Below, piece after piece: positions 36,318 to 50,300 of a stretch of DNA of 64,000 nt. A program made the position numbers and the translations under genes. The stretch is from Scleromitrula shiraiana (Eukaryota > Ascomycota > Leotiomycetes > Helotiales > Sclerotiniaceae): positions 2,418,001 to 2,482,000 of the forward strand of contig JABELC010000004.1 of the NCBI GenBank assembly GCA_028455995.1, written 5' to 3'. Every line of letters starts with the position of its first letter. Position 1 is the first letter of the stretch. The notes beneath the pieces were generated by a model. It saw only the letters and a program-made list of their open reading frames with translations, made no database searches and had not been told where the DNA came from.

Positions 36318-37263
36318 TATTGTTGGATAAATTGAATGCCAAAGAGTTAACTAATAAACATATCCACCAATAATAAGAATGTCTACTCGGTAATAAGAAC
36401 AATCTTAAATAGTAAAAACAAAGAGTTCAAGAGAAAATTAAATTTCATGGATCCATTGAAGAAGAGGAAGAAGAAGAAGAACAGGAAGAAGAAGAAGAAA
36501 AGGAAGAAAAGGAAGAAAAGGAAGAAAAAGAAAATGAAGAAAAAGAAAAGAAAATGATTATAATATAATGCCTTAAAATTGAGGTTTTCATACACTAAAT
36601 AACTGCACCAAAAAAAAAAAAAAAAAAATTAAAAAAATCTCACACTACGTAGGCGAGCCACCAAATATCTGGATTTCTCTGGCAATTTTTCTAAACCACA
36701 ACAATTTCGAAATTCCCAATTGTAGGAAGAAAAAAAAAAAAAATATTAAACCAACCCTCCGAAATTACTATCCCGGCGACATCTTCTATTTTGTAGAAGA
36801 AAGATCGCAACAGGAATAGTCTATCGATATCTCTTTATAAGAGTAATCGACATTTCAGTATACAAGTTTAATAGTCAGCGAGTTCTAACAAACTTGTCTG
36901 TCTTTTTTTAAAAAGGAAAAACTTCATTCATTCAACCCACCAAGAAAAAGAGTGCAGTGCCGATCTCCTCCTCATCGCACTTTTTTTTTGAGAACGATTA
37001 ATTTCGACCAACTCAGGAACAAACATAAAAAACAAATCCTCTCCACTCTTCCGAACAATATCAATTTATTCAAGAGTCATTCTTTTTCGTTAGAATAGAT
37101 TTAATTTTGAGATTTGATCGATACCTTCTGTGAAGGATTAAAAAAATACTCGTCCGCTTCATATCATACTATCGCCATAACGTCATACAAATAATTGGAA
37201 ATATCTCCTCCTCTTCCACTTACGAAAAGTACGAAAGTCATCTTTGACACAACAATCCACTCT
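36318..37263. promoter_or_regulatory. Promoter and ATG-free leader of eIF4G
   Basis: A GAAGAA-type purine tract lies at 36462-36555, and A-runs at 36610-36628 and 36727-36743. From 36571 to the eIF4G start at 37264 there is no ATG on the plus strand, although the region is AT-rich. This fits a long scanned leader. Confidence 0.5.
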
Positions 37264-40200
37264 ATGACTTCCGTCTCTCAACAATCTCAAATCCCAAACC
37301 AGGCCTCAAATACCACCAGCGCGTCGCAATCGACTCCGTCGTACGCTTCCACCGCAAAGAAGGCTGTCTCGTCGCCACCAATCGCGACGAGCTCCTCCAA
37401 CCCATCCCCCGCCGTGGCTATCGGAGGCTCTGCGCCGGTACAGCAACATGGAAAATCATCCTCTATTTCACCGGTAAACGGTAGAGCTTCGATTCCTCCT
37501 GCTGTACCGGCAGTTAATGCACCTGTTATCGCCCATAGCAGCTCTGCACTCAATGGTGGTTCAACCGACCACAGCCGAAAGAGTTCGGTCACTATTAGCG
37601 CAAGCGGTCCAGCAGGTTATATTCCAAATGGTGGTCCAGTAGGTGGATCAAAAGGTGGCATTCAATTTGGATCAATTACGGATTCTCCTGCAGCGTCTCA
37701 CAGTACTCCGCAGATCTCCCAACCTTCATCTGCACCAATTCCGATCCCCGGAAATAATCCAAGAGTTACCTCACCCGCACAATCTCCATCACCTATTCCC
37801 CAGCCTGCTGCAAGTGGTGGACGACCACCTTCTGGTATCGCAGGAACTGGAAATGGTATGACTTTTGGTAGTTTAGGCAACGATGGCGATGTAAGTATTT
37901 TCTCCGCTTATCTCCGTAGCGCATGGACTGACTTGGTACTTTCAATAGCGTCATATGCGACAAGCATCCTCCGGATCTTTAGCTCCTAACAATCAACAAG
38001 CTGGTCATCTTCGCCGCGAGTCTTCCCATTCGACACACAGCGATATGAGTATGGGTAATCAGGGTCCAGGTTCAGGTCGTGGTGGATTCCAACAAGGTGG
38101 ACGTGGCCGTGGTGGCTTCAACCCACAATATCAACATCAACCCCATTCTGGTTTCCCCCCTCCAAATGCACCACAATTCAGGAACACATCTAACGCAGGA
38201 CGTGGCGGTATGCCTCCCGCATTCCAAAGTCAAGGTCGACCACAATATCAGAGTTCGCCACACCAAGCTGCCAGAAGTCCAGCACTCGCCAACTCTATTC
38301 CTAACACTCCAAACATGAACCAAGCAATGCCCATGCAAAGCCCACAACAGTTCAACAATTACTACCAGCAGCAACCCCACATGGGAGGTCCACAAGTACA
38401 TCCACCTTCTTCTTTCCAACATTCTGATTCGTTTTCATCTCAACCCCCTTATCGTGGCAGAGGCAACAAGAAGTGGAATGATAAGTCTTCAACCCACCAG
38501 CGTAACCGAAAGCCTTCAACAGAACTTTTCGGTCACCAAGTTGCGTTCAATGAGCAGTCGTCATTCGAGCGTGGAGGTCAAGGTAATACCAGAGGCAGAG
38601 GCAGCTCCATACAGTCGGAGAATCACGAAGTTGGCCCAGCTGTTTCCAACCAACAGTCTAATTGGTCGTCAACTTCGTTGGACTTAGGTCCTCCTGCACC
38701 GGCGGGCCAAAACCCCCCGGACCCAACCTTACCTCCTCTTCCCTCTGCTACTCCCCATTTTAAAGTTGATGATGCTTCCAAAATTGATTTATCGCCAAGT
38801 AGTGGCAACTTTGAGCAATTTCTAACGTTAAAGCAGGCTTACGGCTACCCCCAATTTGACGCCCGAATGGGAATGCCCATGGGAGGTCAACCACCCTTTG
38901 TATACCCTCAGATGGGATACATGCAACCAGTTCCTCCCCATTCCCCTCAACCAGGCTACCAGCAACCAAGCTACATTCCAGGACAATATGCTCCACAAGC
39001 ACAGCCAATGTCCCGCAACTCATCCCAGATGTCTGAGCACCGCCCTGCTTCAAGCATGGGCCAGCCCCAAACTACCCCATCCATAACTCCATCCGTTTCT
39101 CATACTCACACTCCCCAGCCAAAGCCGGCATCCCAGGCATCGTTTACTAAACCTACTAGAAAGAGTGCTGCTATCCTAATCAAGAGACCTGATGGTGAAG
39201 TTCTTGATGTAAATGCAGTGAAAGCACCTGCATCACCAGCCCCAAGCAACCGAACCAGAACACCCCCCGTAGTTGCTTCTACTCCAACACCTCCACCAAA
39301 GTCTGCCACGCCCCAGCACACCCGCACAGACAGCGTTGCTACTAAGTCCCAGGAACAAATTCGTGCTGAGATGGTAGAGAAGGTTAAGAAAGCAGCAGAG
39401 GCCGAGAAGGATCAAGCAAAGAATGAGGAAGCTGCTAAGGCTGCTGCAGAAGCCGCTGCCGCCGAGGCAAAGGCTAAGGAGGAAGAGGAGAAAGCTAAGG
39501 CAGAGGCAAAGGCAGCCGAAGAGGCCAAGGCCAAGGAAGAGGCAGAGGCTAAAGCTGCTGCTGAAAAGGCCAAGCAAGAAGAGGAAGACGAGTTGGAGCG
39601 CCAAATCCGTGAAATGGAGGAAGCTGAGGCTGAACGCGAGAAGAAAGAGGCTGAGATGATGGCAAAACGAGCTGCCGAGAAGGCTAAGGCCGAAAAGGAG
39701 AAAGCTGAAGCCGAAAAAGCCAACGCTGCTGAGAATGATCGTAAACTTAGGGAGGCCGAGCGTGAGATGGAGCGTCTCGAAGACGAGAAAGAGAAGAAGC
39801 GTGCTGAGGCTGAAGCAAAGGCCAAAGGTGGTGACGCTAAGAAGGATGCCGGCGAGGACAAAACCGGACCAAGCACTCTTGCCTCGAGACTTTCAAACCT
39901 CAGTCTTGGAAACGAGAGTGGTGCATCTACTCCAACCTCTGATGATTCAATGGGACCACCTAAGTCACTCGCAGCTGAGAAGCGTGGCAAGCCTGCTGCT
40001 CTTAACCTCGCACCTCTTAATACCAAGCCTGTGGAGCCACCTCAACCAAGCGCAGCTCTCCAATCGCTTAAATCTGCTCGTTTCTTGACCGTTCTTGACT
40101 CATCTATCTACCCCTCAAATATCAGCTCGCCAAATCCCGCGCTTAACTCTGCTGTCAAGACTAAAGGCAAAAGTTTCAAGTATGACAAAGAGTTTTTGCT

Positions 40201-42238
40201 CCAATTCCAGAAAGTTTTCACCGAGAAACCATCAATGGAATTTGAATCTCAAATCAAGGCTCTTATTGGTGATGGTGAGAGCTCTGCTCGTCCTGGGGGA
40301 TCACAAAGAACACCTGGCGGTTTGGGTCCTAGAGGTTCTAACCGCAGCAATGCACCTGGGTCCTTTGCTATGGGTCAATTTGGTGCTGGTGGCGTTGGTG
40401 GAAAGACTCTTCCTCCAGGAACTACAAGTGCTGAGCGTTTTGCTATGTCTAGTGGCAGTATGCCAAGACCAAACCTCAACCCTATGGCTTCGTTCCAGCG
40501 TCCTGGTGGGGCTTTCCCAGGTGGAAGTTCGATGCAGCGCACAAACTCGTCCAGCTCATCGATGGGTAACATGCCACACTCCCCACGCCAAGCCAGCAGA
40601 TCGCAACGTGGTGGTAGCAAACGCGAAGGTTACCAGGGCAGCAATGTCAAACAAGAAGCTCAGAATGCCAAGAATATGCCTTTGACTGCCGGTATGGAGG
40701 TCAAGCCAATTCAAGTATCTGCAACTGGATGGAAACCACGCAGTGTTGGCCAGACTCAATCTGCCACTGGTGCCGCTGGTCCCACCCCTGGTGCTGTGCC
40801 AGGTGCTGGCCATATGGATCCTGACATGGTCCAAAGAAAGGTTAAGGCTGCTCTCAACAAGATGACCCCCGAGAAGTTCGACAAGATTGCCGATCAAATC
40901 TTGGCTATTGCCGCACAATCCAAGGATGAGGCAGATGGCCGCACTTTGAGACAAGTCATTCAACTCACCTTCGAGAAGGCCACTGACGAAGCTCATTGGG
41001 CATCTATGTACGCCAAATTCTGCAAGCGTATGCTCGAAACCATGAGCCCAGATATCAAAGATGAGAGCATTCTTGATAAGAATGGCAACATTGTTTCCGG
41101 TGGTAACTTGTTCAGAAAATACTTGCTCAACAGATGTCAAGAGGAATTCGAGCGAGGATGGAAGATCGATCTACCAGAAAAGCCAGAGGGAGAGCGCGAA
41201 GATGCAAAGACCGAGGAAGCTGCTATGCTTTCTGATGAGTACTACATTGCAGCAGCAGCAAAGAGACGTGGTCTTGGTCTTGTTCAATTCATCGGTGAGC
41301 TTTACAAGCTCAGTATGTTGACTGAACGTATCATGCACGAGTGTGTGAAGAAATTGGTTGATTACAATGGTATTCCTGATGAGGCTGAGATTGAGTCTTT
41401 GACCAAACTTCTCAAGACCATCGGTGGCAACCTTGACAGCACCGAGAAGGGCAGACCTTTGATGGATGTCTACTTTACCCGCATCCAAAGCATGATTGAT
41501 GCACCTGATCTACCAAGTCGTCTCAGATTTATGCTTATGGATATTGTTGATCTTCGTAAGAAGAGCTGGGCGTCTAAGGAAGATAACAAGGGACCAAAGA
41601 CCCTTGAAGAGGTTAGAGCAGAGGTAAGACTTTTCATCAATAAATTTAATAGGAAATAATAAACTAACTCATCATAGGCTGAGGCCGCTGCTGCAATTAA
41701 GGCTGCCGAGAGCAGCCGCAGTCAAAGAGGTGGTGGTGGTGGACGTATGCAGATGGGTCGTGGCGATTCTCGAAACTTCTCCGGTGGATATAGTAACCAA
41801 CCTCCCCCAGATTACCAAAAGAACACTGTTGGTATGGATGACCTCCGTCGTCTCACAAACAAGGGAAACACGAACAGACAATCGAGCTCACAAATGTCAT
41901 TCGGTCCAACATCTATGTTCTCTTCTAGAAGCAACAGTGGTCGAAAACTGGGTCCTGGTGGATTAGGCAGAACAGGTGAAGACTCAGGAGCTTCATCAAG
42001 AACTGGCACACCTCCTCAAGATAAGGAGAAGAAATCTGCTACTTCCGCAAACGCATTCAGGTTCGTAAAATATTCTTTCCTACCTATTATATTGACACTA
42101 ACTAATATTTTTTATAGTCTACTTGCAGGATTAAATTCTGGCGAGCACGAGAACCCAGCATCACCTCCTTCAACACACACTTCCCCAGTACTCACTAAAT
42201 CGACACCAGCTGGTGAGAAGAAGGAGAGTGATTCTTGA
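37264..42238 (+). CDS. TIF4631: Translation initiation factor eIF4G
   Basis: Scaffold of the cap-binding complex eIF4F, joining eIF4E, eIF4A and poly(A)-binding protein. Exons 37264-37890, 37949-41623, 41678-42060 and 42118-42238 give 1601 residues. The N-terminal half is Ser/Pro/Gln-rich with RGG-type Gly/Arg repeats. A long Ala/Lys/Glu coiled-coil stretch covers about residues 680-840. The eIF4E-binding motif YDKEFLL (Y-x4-L-hydrophobic) is at about residue 954. The MIF4G HEAT domain spans about 1170-1415 (begins VQRKVKAALNKMTPEKF). The tail is rich in Arg/Gly and Ser. No MA3 domain follows, as is normal in fungi. The start at 37264 is the first ATG after the leader. Confidence 0.95.
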
Positions 42239-44540
42239 GCATCGAACAAATCAAAAAGTGTTTCATAAAATACGGAGCATTCTAATTTCTGTGCATAGAC
42301 GGCGGGCTAATCTTGCATTTGCGGCGGGGCCTTATTTCACACGTGTCTCAAAAGTTCCTTGTTATCCATGATACCTCAGACTCAACCAAATAGACTACAT
42401 TTCGTCATCACCAGATCCTATTTCCAATCATTTCTTGCGCATTATCCGGTATTGGTGCGTGAGAGAAAAATGGTTGTTTTCTATCTTTGGCTTTTGAGGG
42501 GTTAGACCAGGATGGCTTATATTGTGGCTAATAGCCAGCCTCTAAAAGCTTTCTCTTTCTTGTGTCCATATTTTTTTTTTCTTTTTAACGTTGCTCCAAT
42601 GATATGATCGATGACCAGCTTGCTATCAAGCAACGTAACGTTATGCGGGGGTCTCACGAAACAATCATGTGTGCCAACTCTTTTTTATTTTGCGACTTTT
42701 ATGACCATTTGAACGAAACTTGATACCCCAAACTTCCTCTTCACGGAGATGGCATGATGGGGGATAGGGTGGGGTGGGGGGTTGGTTCATGTTTTTGGTC
42801 ATGATGGCATTTTCATCCTGATAGCATGGCTGGCTATTTGACTGCTCTTTTGATAGTCAATGTTTTTCTCTCTTTCTTTTTTTGAAATGTGAGCATGGGT
42901 GTTGTTCTGTTTTGGGGGAGGGGAGGGGACGCAGCTGGATGTTCATGATGGGTGAAGATGATGGAACAATGTTGTTGTTGGGTGTTGAATGATGGGCGAT
43001 GATGATGATGGTGGTGGAAATCACAATGGGAATGGGGATGGGGATGGGGATGGGATGAGAATTTCGCTTGTGGGGAGGAACATTATTGTACAATTATAAT
43101 CTTCGTTTCTTTTCTTCTTCTTCCTTTCTTCCTTCTGCCTTCTTCCGCCTTTTTTTGACTTTCTATTTTTGCATTCATCATGCCAGCCGGCGTCAGTTAG
43201 TAAAAAGCACATCAGAAAAGAAAATTGGTCCAAAATAATCTTGTGTTTGAGTTGTCTTGTTTGTTTGTTGTTTGTGAATTTTGTGAAATATTAATAATAT
43301 GATTCGATTTTCTTTTTATACTGTTGGATTCTTGCCTTTATTTTTGAATGCTGGATAGAAGGTTGTTTGAATATTTATTCTATCTATATAGGTGTGAGTG
43401 TGTTTGGAGAGAAAAAAAAGGGGGTGGCGGGAATAGTGTAATAGCAACATTATGTACAGAGCCAGTATTAAATTAGTATTCGAAATAAACCGTAATCTCA
43501 TAAGATATATCACACAGGTGATACTGACTGTATAATACATATCGAATCTATGACATCGCTGCCATCTGTACTTATGCGATCCGCCCAGAACCGGTTGGAT
43601 CTTCAGGCTGCGATGCGACTAATTGGCGGCGATTACATGCGATTATGTTTGATTGGGGAAATCCATGATTGGTAAATCCTCCTTTCTTTCACACTACAGC
43701 CAAAGAAAATTCAAGACTACTATAGCGATCATAGAGGAAAGATCAATCGAAATGGATTCTAAGATTTTCCTTCCTCCCCACTGTAAGGGGGGGATCTTTA
43801 CGCCGGGATGGGAATCTCCCCAATACATGTATGCAGGAAGCAATGGAATAGGTTCCGCGGAAACCGTAGGGTCTGGTTTTCATGCCGTGTGTATGTATGT
43901 ATGTATGTATTACTACCATACGAAAGAAAGGCATTGTGAATGTAGTGGGTGCGTTGGATGTATATATACATATGGTTGGCAATACATAGCACTGGTTGTG
44001 GGGAATTCGAGGTTACTTGTGGACCTTTTGGATCTACATGGTGTGGGGTTGGGTTTGTGGCGTGCTGAGGTTTGGAATGTGGGTATGTTGGGATTGGGAT
44101 TGGGATTGGGATTGCGGTGGGTTTGTTGCATTCTATAATGGGTTTGAGAGATGGAGGGGTTTGAATAGATGTTTTTTTGATGGTGGATTTATTCATGCTG
44201 TTGGTTTTGGATTGAATGATCGTGTTTTTGAAAGAAGACCTCGACTTTGAAGTTCATATATGTTGCGCATCACTCATCACTCAGAGTTTTTTAACTTCAT
44301 GTTCAAGTCTGCATAAAAGAGATAAAGTTTTTTTCTTGAAAATAATAGCAAATATGAAATTGACTCAGGATTGCTCTCTACATGGCTAAACATGGAGCTC
44401 ACAACTTGAATAAGTATAATCAGATAACCTTATACTTTCCATCCATTCTACAAATCAATAATACTCAACCTTGAATTAAACAAATACGCAAGGAAGCTTA
44501 TTACCACAAACACTATTTCGTACTTCTCTCCTCACCAAAC
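42239..44540. other. Convergent intergenic region with simple repeats
   Basis: 3' UTR of eIF4G, then spacer. Repeats include GGGGAT near 43028-43053, GTAT at about 43890-43910 and GGGATT near 44090-44116. Frames here lack ATG starts or encode repeat translations. No gene seen. Confidence 0.5.
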
Positions 44541-46262
44541 TCACTTCACACCCTCCACCGGAACAAGCGAAACCAAAACCCCATTCCTACTCGTAACCGT
44601 CATATTATGCTCCTCCACAAACTCCCCCACCGTATTCCTATTCACCATCCTCTCAAATATCCCCACCATCCTCGCAACCAAATACCTATACTGCACCCCC
44701 AACATCCCCTGCGCCGGACACTTTCTGGGTCCCGCAAAAAACGGAAAATACTTATTCCTACTCCCCGCAGGCAGATATTCCCATCTCTCTGGTCGAAAGT
44801 CTCGAGCGTCGGGACCCCAGATCGAGGGATCTTGATGCACGTGCCCGAAGTCGAGATTTATGTGCGTGCCGGCGGTTACGTAGATGGGGGAGTGACCGGA
44901 GGGACGAGGGACCGCTGCCGGTGGGGAGGATGGCGTCTTGGAGGCAGGCGAGGAGGGCGCGGTTGGAGGGGGCGAGGAGTCGGAGACCTGGGCAGGTGCG
45001 GTGTTTAGTTAGGGGTGCTTACTACCTACCACCTGTGTAGATAATAAGAGAGAATATTTCAGGAAATTACATTACATTGCGTACATTCGCTAACAACGTG
45101 ATTCAAATAAGTCATAGAATTCAACCCCTTTCTCGTAAGCGGTTGTTCCGCATTTAACACGGCACTTCGAAGTTTCTCTCAGCATTCAGGATGTCGAGCT
45201 AATTGGAAAATAATAAATCTAGCTCCAGCGGATGAGGCATCTCTTGCTGGAAAGAAAATATTCATCAGTTGAGCGCGTATGAAATTTCGATCGTCGGTTT
45301 CCTGAACTAATTGATCGAGGAAAACCTGTGTATCCTTGGAATCATCTAGTCGGTTTTCAACACCATGTTGTTTATTTTTCCGCTCGAAAGCTTCGTCGAT
45401 TCTTGCATCCACGTAGTGTCGTAACTTGATGACGCAGTTAACTAGCGCTTTTTGTGGCCAAAGATGTCAAATGGCATGGCGTTACCGAGAACTTGCATTT
45501 TTGCAACTATCTTGATTGCATCGTTGTCGTCAGTAATGAAATGATCTGCGTCAATTGAAGAATCATCAGCCTCGGAAAATCTTGATTCCCCAAACATATA
45601 TTCCAAAGATATATTGATGAACGATGGGAGAAAATCAGCTAAATCTTCTCTTCTCTGAAGTGATAGAAACCAAATGCACAAACCATCCTCTGAAAAAGCA
45701 CCTGCAAATCAACCGCCATCCCATCTCTCAGAATTCTCCTAACCATCCTCTCAAAATATCCCTCAAACGACCTCAATCCCCCCCCCCCCCCCCCCATCAA
45801 AACTCGCCCTCTCAAAAACCGGTCTCGGCGTCCTCCTCGCATGACTCCAAACCTCCCCATCCGAAATCACAATCCCATTCCCCATCATACTAGCCGCTCT
45901 CCCTCTCATAGAATTAACGCCCCACCTATGAAACTGCGTCGTCTGCACCGCGTGGATGTTTTCCCAGTCCATGGTGTGGATGATGCGGGTGCCATTAGGG
46001 TCACGACGAAGGTTTTGCTGGCGGTTTTGAGGTAGTCAGAGAGCGAGGTGCTTTGTAAGTTGCCTTGTTTCATGGCTCGTTTCATTCGCAAGACTCGGTC
46101 GAGGCCGAGGATGGGGATGCGCTGGGGTCCACGGATTGGGGGTTTGCGGCCGTGGAGGTTCATGGCTTGGATGTATGAGCGTCGTGCTTTGTATTTTTTA
46201 ATGGTGTAACTTGTGATTAATATTGCGATGGCAATGGCACTTGTAAGGGATGCGAAATTCAT
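44541..46262 (-). pseudogene. Cytochrome P450 pseudogene
   Basis: Clear microsomal P450 order on the minus strand: an N-terminal membrane anchor (residues 5-22), a Pro-rich hinge (RKPPIRGPQRIP), TMDWENIHAVQTTQF, GNGIVISDGEVWSHARR, an I-helix with ARDASSAG, the PERW motif and the heme loop FFAGPRKCPAQG with the cysteine ligand. The layout recalls CYP52-type alkane/fatty-acid hydroxylases; family assignment is tentative. Defects: a frame change near 45991-45996; an 18-base C run (45778-45795) where the frame changes; unclear joining near 45668; a frame change near 45450; a TGA at 45179-45181 replacing an expected Trp after HPEC; and a frame change near 44890-44905. One intron (about 44988-45084) still looks normal. 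Confidence 0.85.
45778..45795. repeat. Poly-C run of 18 bases inside the P450 pseudogene
   Basis: 18 consecutive C on the plus strand (G on the coding strand). The reading frame of the P450 differs on its two sides. Homopolymer length is prone to both true slippage and sequencing error. Confidence 0.95.
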
Positions 46263-47342
46263 TGTGAGTAGTATATGGAGCTATTGAGAAGTTTATGCTG
46301 TGTTATTTATCTTTCGATTTGAAGCATAGATATAGATAGATATTGGTATTTGAATTTGAAGATTGGCGAGACTTGGCAGGAGACGGGTCTTTAATTCTTT
46401 TTATCTTTTTAGAAAGAAAAGATCTCAACTGAATTTTGAAAATAATTAATTCTTGAAGCAAGAGGCTCGGTTAACAAATATCCCACAGTCGGTTTGTCGT
46501 AAGACGATGCAGAGATAAGATGCATCAACTAACTGCATTAAGGACTTCTTACGGGGTTTTCACGGCATTCACCCCTAGTTGGATATTATTTTCTCGTCCT
46601 GTGTAACCAATGGCAACGATGAGGGATAACAGTTGCCAATATTACTTGCCTCTGAATCACCTACCCTCTCTAGACTATCAGATATCGATCCCTTGATCTC
46701 CCACACTGGCAAGACGTGTAGATAGATACTTGCAGAAGCACATAAATGAAGAATCAATACAATAATCCAAAAAAGCCATCTCATATCATTCCAGCTGTCT
46801 CTACTATTTCATTTACATACAAAAAAACATATATAAATTCAACCTTCTCCCATCCCCTCCCCTTCCTTACAACCTCTCCCCAACCTAAACCCAACCAACA
46901 ACACCAATACTACTCCTCATGTGATATGCTCCCTGTCCATCCATACCCCATCCGTACTCCTTCAACGCCACAAATCATGTTTTCATGAATGACATATTGG
47001 TATACAGCTGTATGCAGAGATAATATGGTATGATTTGAAGAAAACGCCGACCAAATTCCCCTCCCTTTGTAAGAAACGTGGTAAAAGTGAAAAAGAAAAT
47101 CGCTTTCTTTTTTTGCAAAAATAAAATAAAAAATGGAAGAAAGGAGTTCCTCTACTATGCCAAATCGTAATAAGAAAATGCGATGAAAGGTGGAAAAAAC
47201 AAAACATTTCTTCGTGCCTCTTCATACAACCACTTAGCTCATTTTCCTATATCGTACATATCCAGTGGCGAGCGAACAAGCTCGACCCAAAGCTCAAATG
47301 ACCTTTTAACTTTTTAACTTCCTCAAAGTTGTACTAATCAAA
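46263..47342. other. Intergenic region
   Basis: Lies between the start of the P450 remnant and the 3' end of the Rictor gene. No gene seen; the frames are short and mostly low complexity. Confidence 0.5.
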
Positions 47343-50300
47343 TCATATAGAAGAAATTGGAGCCTTAGTAGATGTGCCCGTAAGACTACGTTGACGTTCC
47401 GTTTTCCCCTCACTTCCACTCACATCATCGCCGTCGTCGTCGTCATTTCCTCCATCATCACTTTCCAAATCCTCTTCGTCGTCACTTTCTTCGAGGACAA
47501 TTTGTCTTAATACGCGTTTTTCGAACAATTCAATTACGAAACGACGCATAGGAAGACGAAAGTGATGATATTCAAGCAATAGCATAACCTTCTTGAATAA
47601 TCCAGTTTGCCTGAAAGCCTGGCCATTCTTAGCTTTTATATTCATTAATTCGCCGACAGCCTTTTTAGTTAGGACCATATTGCCTAGATCCGTGACTAGT
47701 TCAAGTATACGTTGATTTATGTCATCGTCGTCAAATCGAGCGGCTTCAACTGCCATTTTTTCTTCTTCGCTTATGACGATATCTGAAATCTTCTTGTGCT
47801 CCCATGGCTGGTATGAGAAGAATTTGCTCAGATCCTGAGGTATGCAAAGGCCCAGTGAAACGCCCATTGTTGTAGTATTGCTGTCCCATCCATGCTCCGA
47901 AAGAATTTCCAGTCCATGTATACTTCGAGAGATAAGCCCCAATACGAAAAATGCAGTGCCGCGTAAACTCATGATCTCATGCGATTCGGCTATCTTGACG
48001 ATTTGCTCAACGACATCAGATTCTTCCATGAAAGGAGCTCCAAGCTCCATTGAACCGACATTCCCAACTGCCCAAAGACAGCCTTTTACCTTAAGGATAA
48101 GTTCCGGGTCTTCGGCCAGCATACCATATTCGCGAATCGTACTAGCGAATTCCTCAAAATGCCCTTTGTCTCGTAAAAGCTTACATCCCTCCTTAGTTCG
48201 AGTCAATTCCCTATAGAAATGAGGAGGAACGTGGGCATCATTGTCAGCCTCCATATCGAAGCTATCCTCATCCATGCTCATTCTGTTTGAAGTCTCTTCG
48301 GGCATCTCCACAAAAGAACGTGCCAAGCTTGCTTCTATGACGCTCACATAGCTGTCATTTCGACCAAGAAACCAGTCGTCCATTTCATTGCTGATGTAGT
48401 CCAGCCCATCCAGATAATGATATCCGATCGAAGTAGAAAGAAAACGAAGTAGCAAAGGGGCACCGATTTCTCCAAGATGGTCTAATGCTGGACGACACTC
48501 AACAATAAACTCTAGATAACTTTTTCTGTTACAAGCTTCTTCAAGAATCTTAATGGCGGTTGCACAAACTTCTACCTCCGGATCGTATAATTGCGTAACC
48601 AGGAGTTCAATCGCCCACTTATAGTCGGTAGTACCAGGAGCACGACTAGAATACTTTCGAAGAACGTTTGTTGCATGTATACGGATTTCTTTGGATCCTG
48701 CAGTTAAGGCCTTGGAAAGGAGAACTCTAGGGTGACCTTGTAGGTTGTAGTCGAAGCTTGATAAAAGTAATTTGATGAGATCAGGGCGCTGTTTTAGATC
48801 AATAATGTGATACATCATATTGATCATCCGCCATCGATCCAGCATTTGAAGACCCTTCGGGTCGCCACTCAAGACCCCGAGCATAGCAATATAACCACAA
48901 GCAAGTGTTTCCGAAAGTCTTTCCTTCGAAAACGTCGGTTGAGAGGCTGTGAGGCCGCTTGTCTATTATTTGTTAGCATGCGAAGAAAAAACATTGACCA
49001 GAAGGACATCGTTACCGGATCACACTGTGCCAGACATTCCGCAATCTGTCTGAGTAGTTTGTTATCTGCTAGATACTTTACTCCTTCGGTAGTCTGTAAG
49101 AGGGTATGAATCAAGGTACAGCCGACCTTGATATATTTCTGGTTTATCCTGGTGTTTCGGACTTCTGCGAATTTGTATTTGAATGGCCGATAGAAGCTCA
49201 TAATTCTTTTGATGAATTTCGAGGCTTTAACTGCTTCATCGAGGCGTTTGCCATTTAATAAAGGACCTTCGATAATCCGCAAGATGATATCCCATTTCCA
49301 TTTGACCGGGTTTGTGCTAGCTAAAACTTGTGATTCGACTAATAGTTGTCTAAATGTCGTTTCATCAAATGAGATGTTAGGATTGGTTTTGGGTTGATCC
49401 CCAATATTGGTTAGATTATCATTGCTGTGGTTGATCGAGAGTGTAGTCGAGACAGATGGGCCTGACCTATACAACGTCCGGCTTACACTACTGATTTGGT
49501 ATACAGTGCTAGTGGCCACAAAACGTTCATCGCTTCCGAATTGAGATGCTGCTGCAAACAGTTCTGGTAATAGCTGAAGCTCGCTGCTCCAGCTCGATGG
49601 TAGTAATTGACTTGCAAGCTTCAAAACTTCACCGATAAGTAACGTGGTTTTCCGTTTCAATACAGAATTATCAGTATCACGTGTCACCTGTAGCAGACCA
49701 GGCAGCATGCCAGCCGCTATCAATACAGCCAACAAGAGAGCTGTATAATGATCAACGAAGTTCTTGTCGCCTGACTCGTCCTCGGTCGCTTGCTGCACTA
49801 AAGCTTTTGGCATGGTTGTTTTAAGACTAGCAACTCTTCCATATGTCGTTAGTCTTCTTCCAGCAAGAAATGAAGTTGCCCAGAAAGGAGATTTGATACG
49901 AAGTAGCCCATAGAGCAAATCAATCACGGTTTCTCGTACCGTTGGATTTGGTAGCATCAGGCATGAAACTAGAGATCTGATGGCTCTAAAGTTGTACATA
50001 GATAGTGTCATAAGGCCAGGCCATGACTTCATAGCAGATGAGATAGCTTTGGAGTTTTGTTTCAAGACTTCTTCTTTTGCAAAAAGAGAATCCGTGAAAG
50101 CTGTAAAGAGGACCTCTAGCTCATAACCAGAGCGTAAATACTTGCGTCTTTGTGGAGAGTCAAGTAAAAACAGGAACGCTGCTGTAAGACTCTCAGAAGC
50201 ATCATAGGTTCCCTCTCCTAGGGCTTCTGCCAAGGTCCTGAGACCACCCGAAGATACGACTAGTCCCGGATCACGAACCATGATCTCCGCAAGTGTCTCT

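Noticed and set aside
36383..36595. Minus-strand frame of Phe/Leu repeats
   Set aside because: Translation of a GAAGAA purine tract; no ordinary coding character.
39412..40026. 204-codon minus-strand frame
   Set aside because: Antisense shadow of the Ala/Lys/Glu-rich coiled coil of eIF4G.
43653..44138. 161-codon plus-strand frame
   Set aside because: Starts without ATG and is built largely from GTAT and GGGATT microsatellites.
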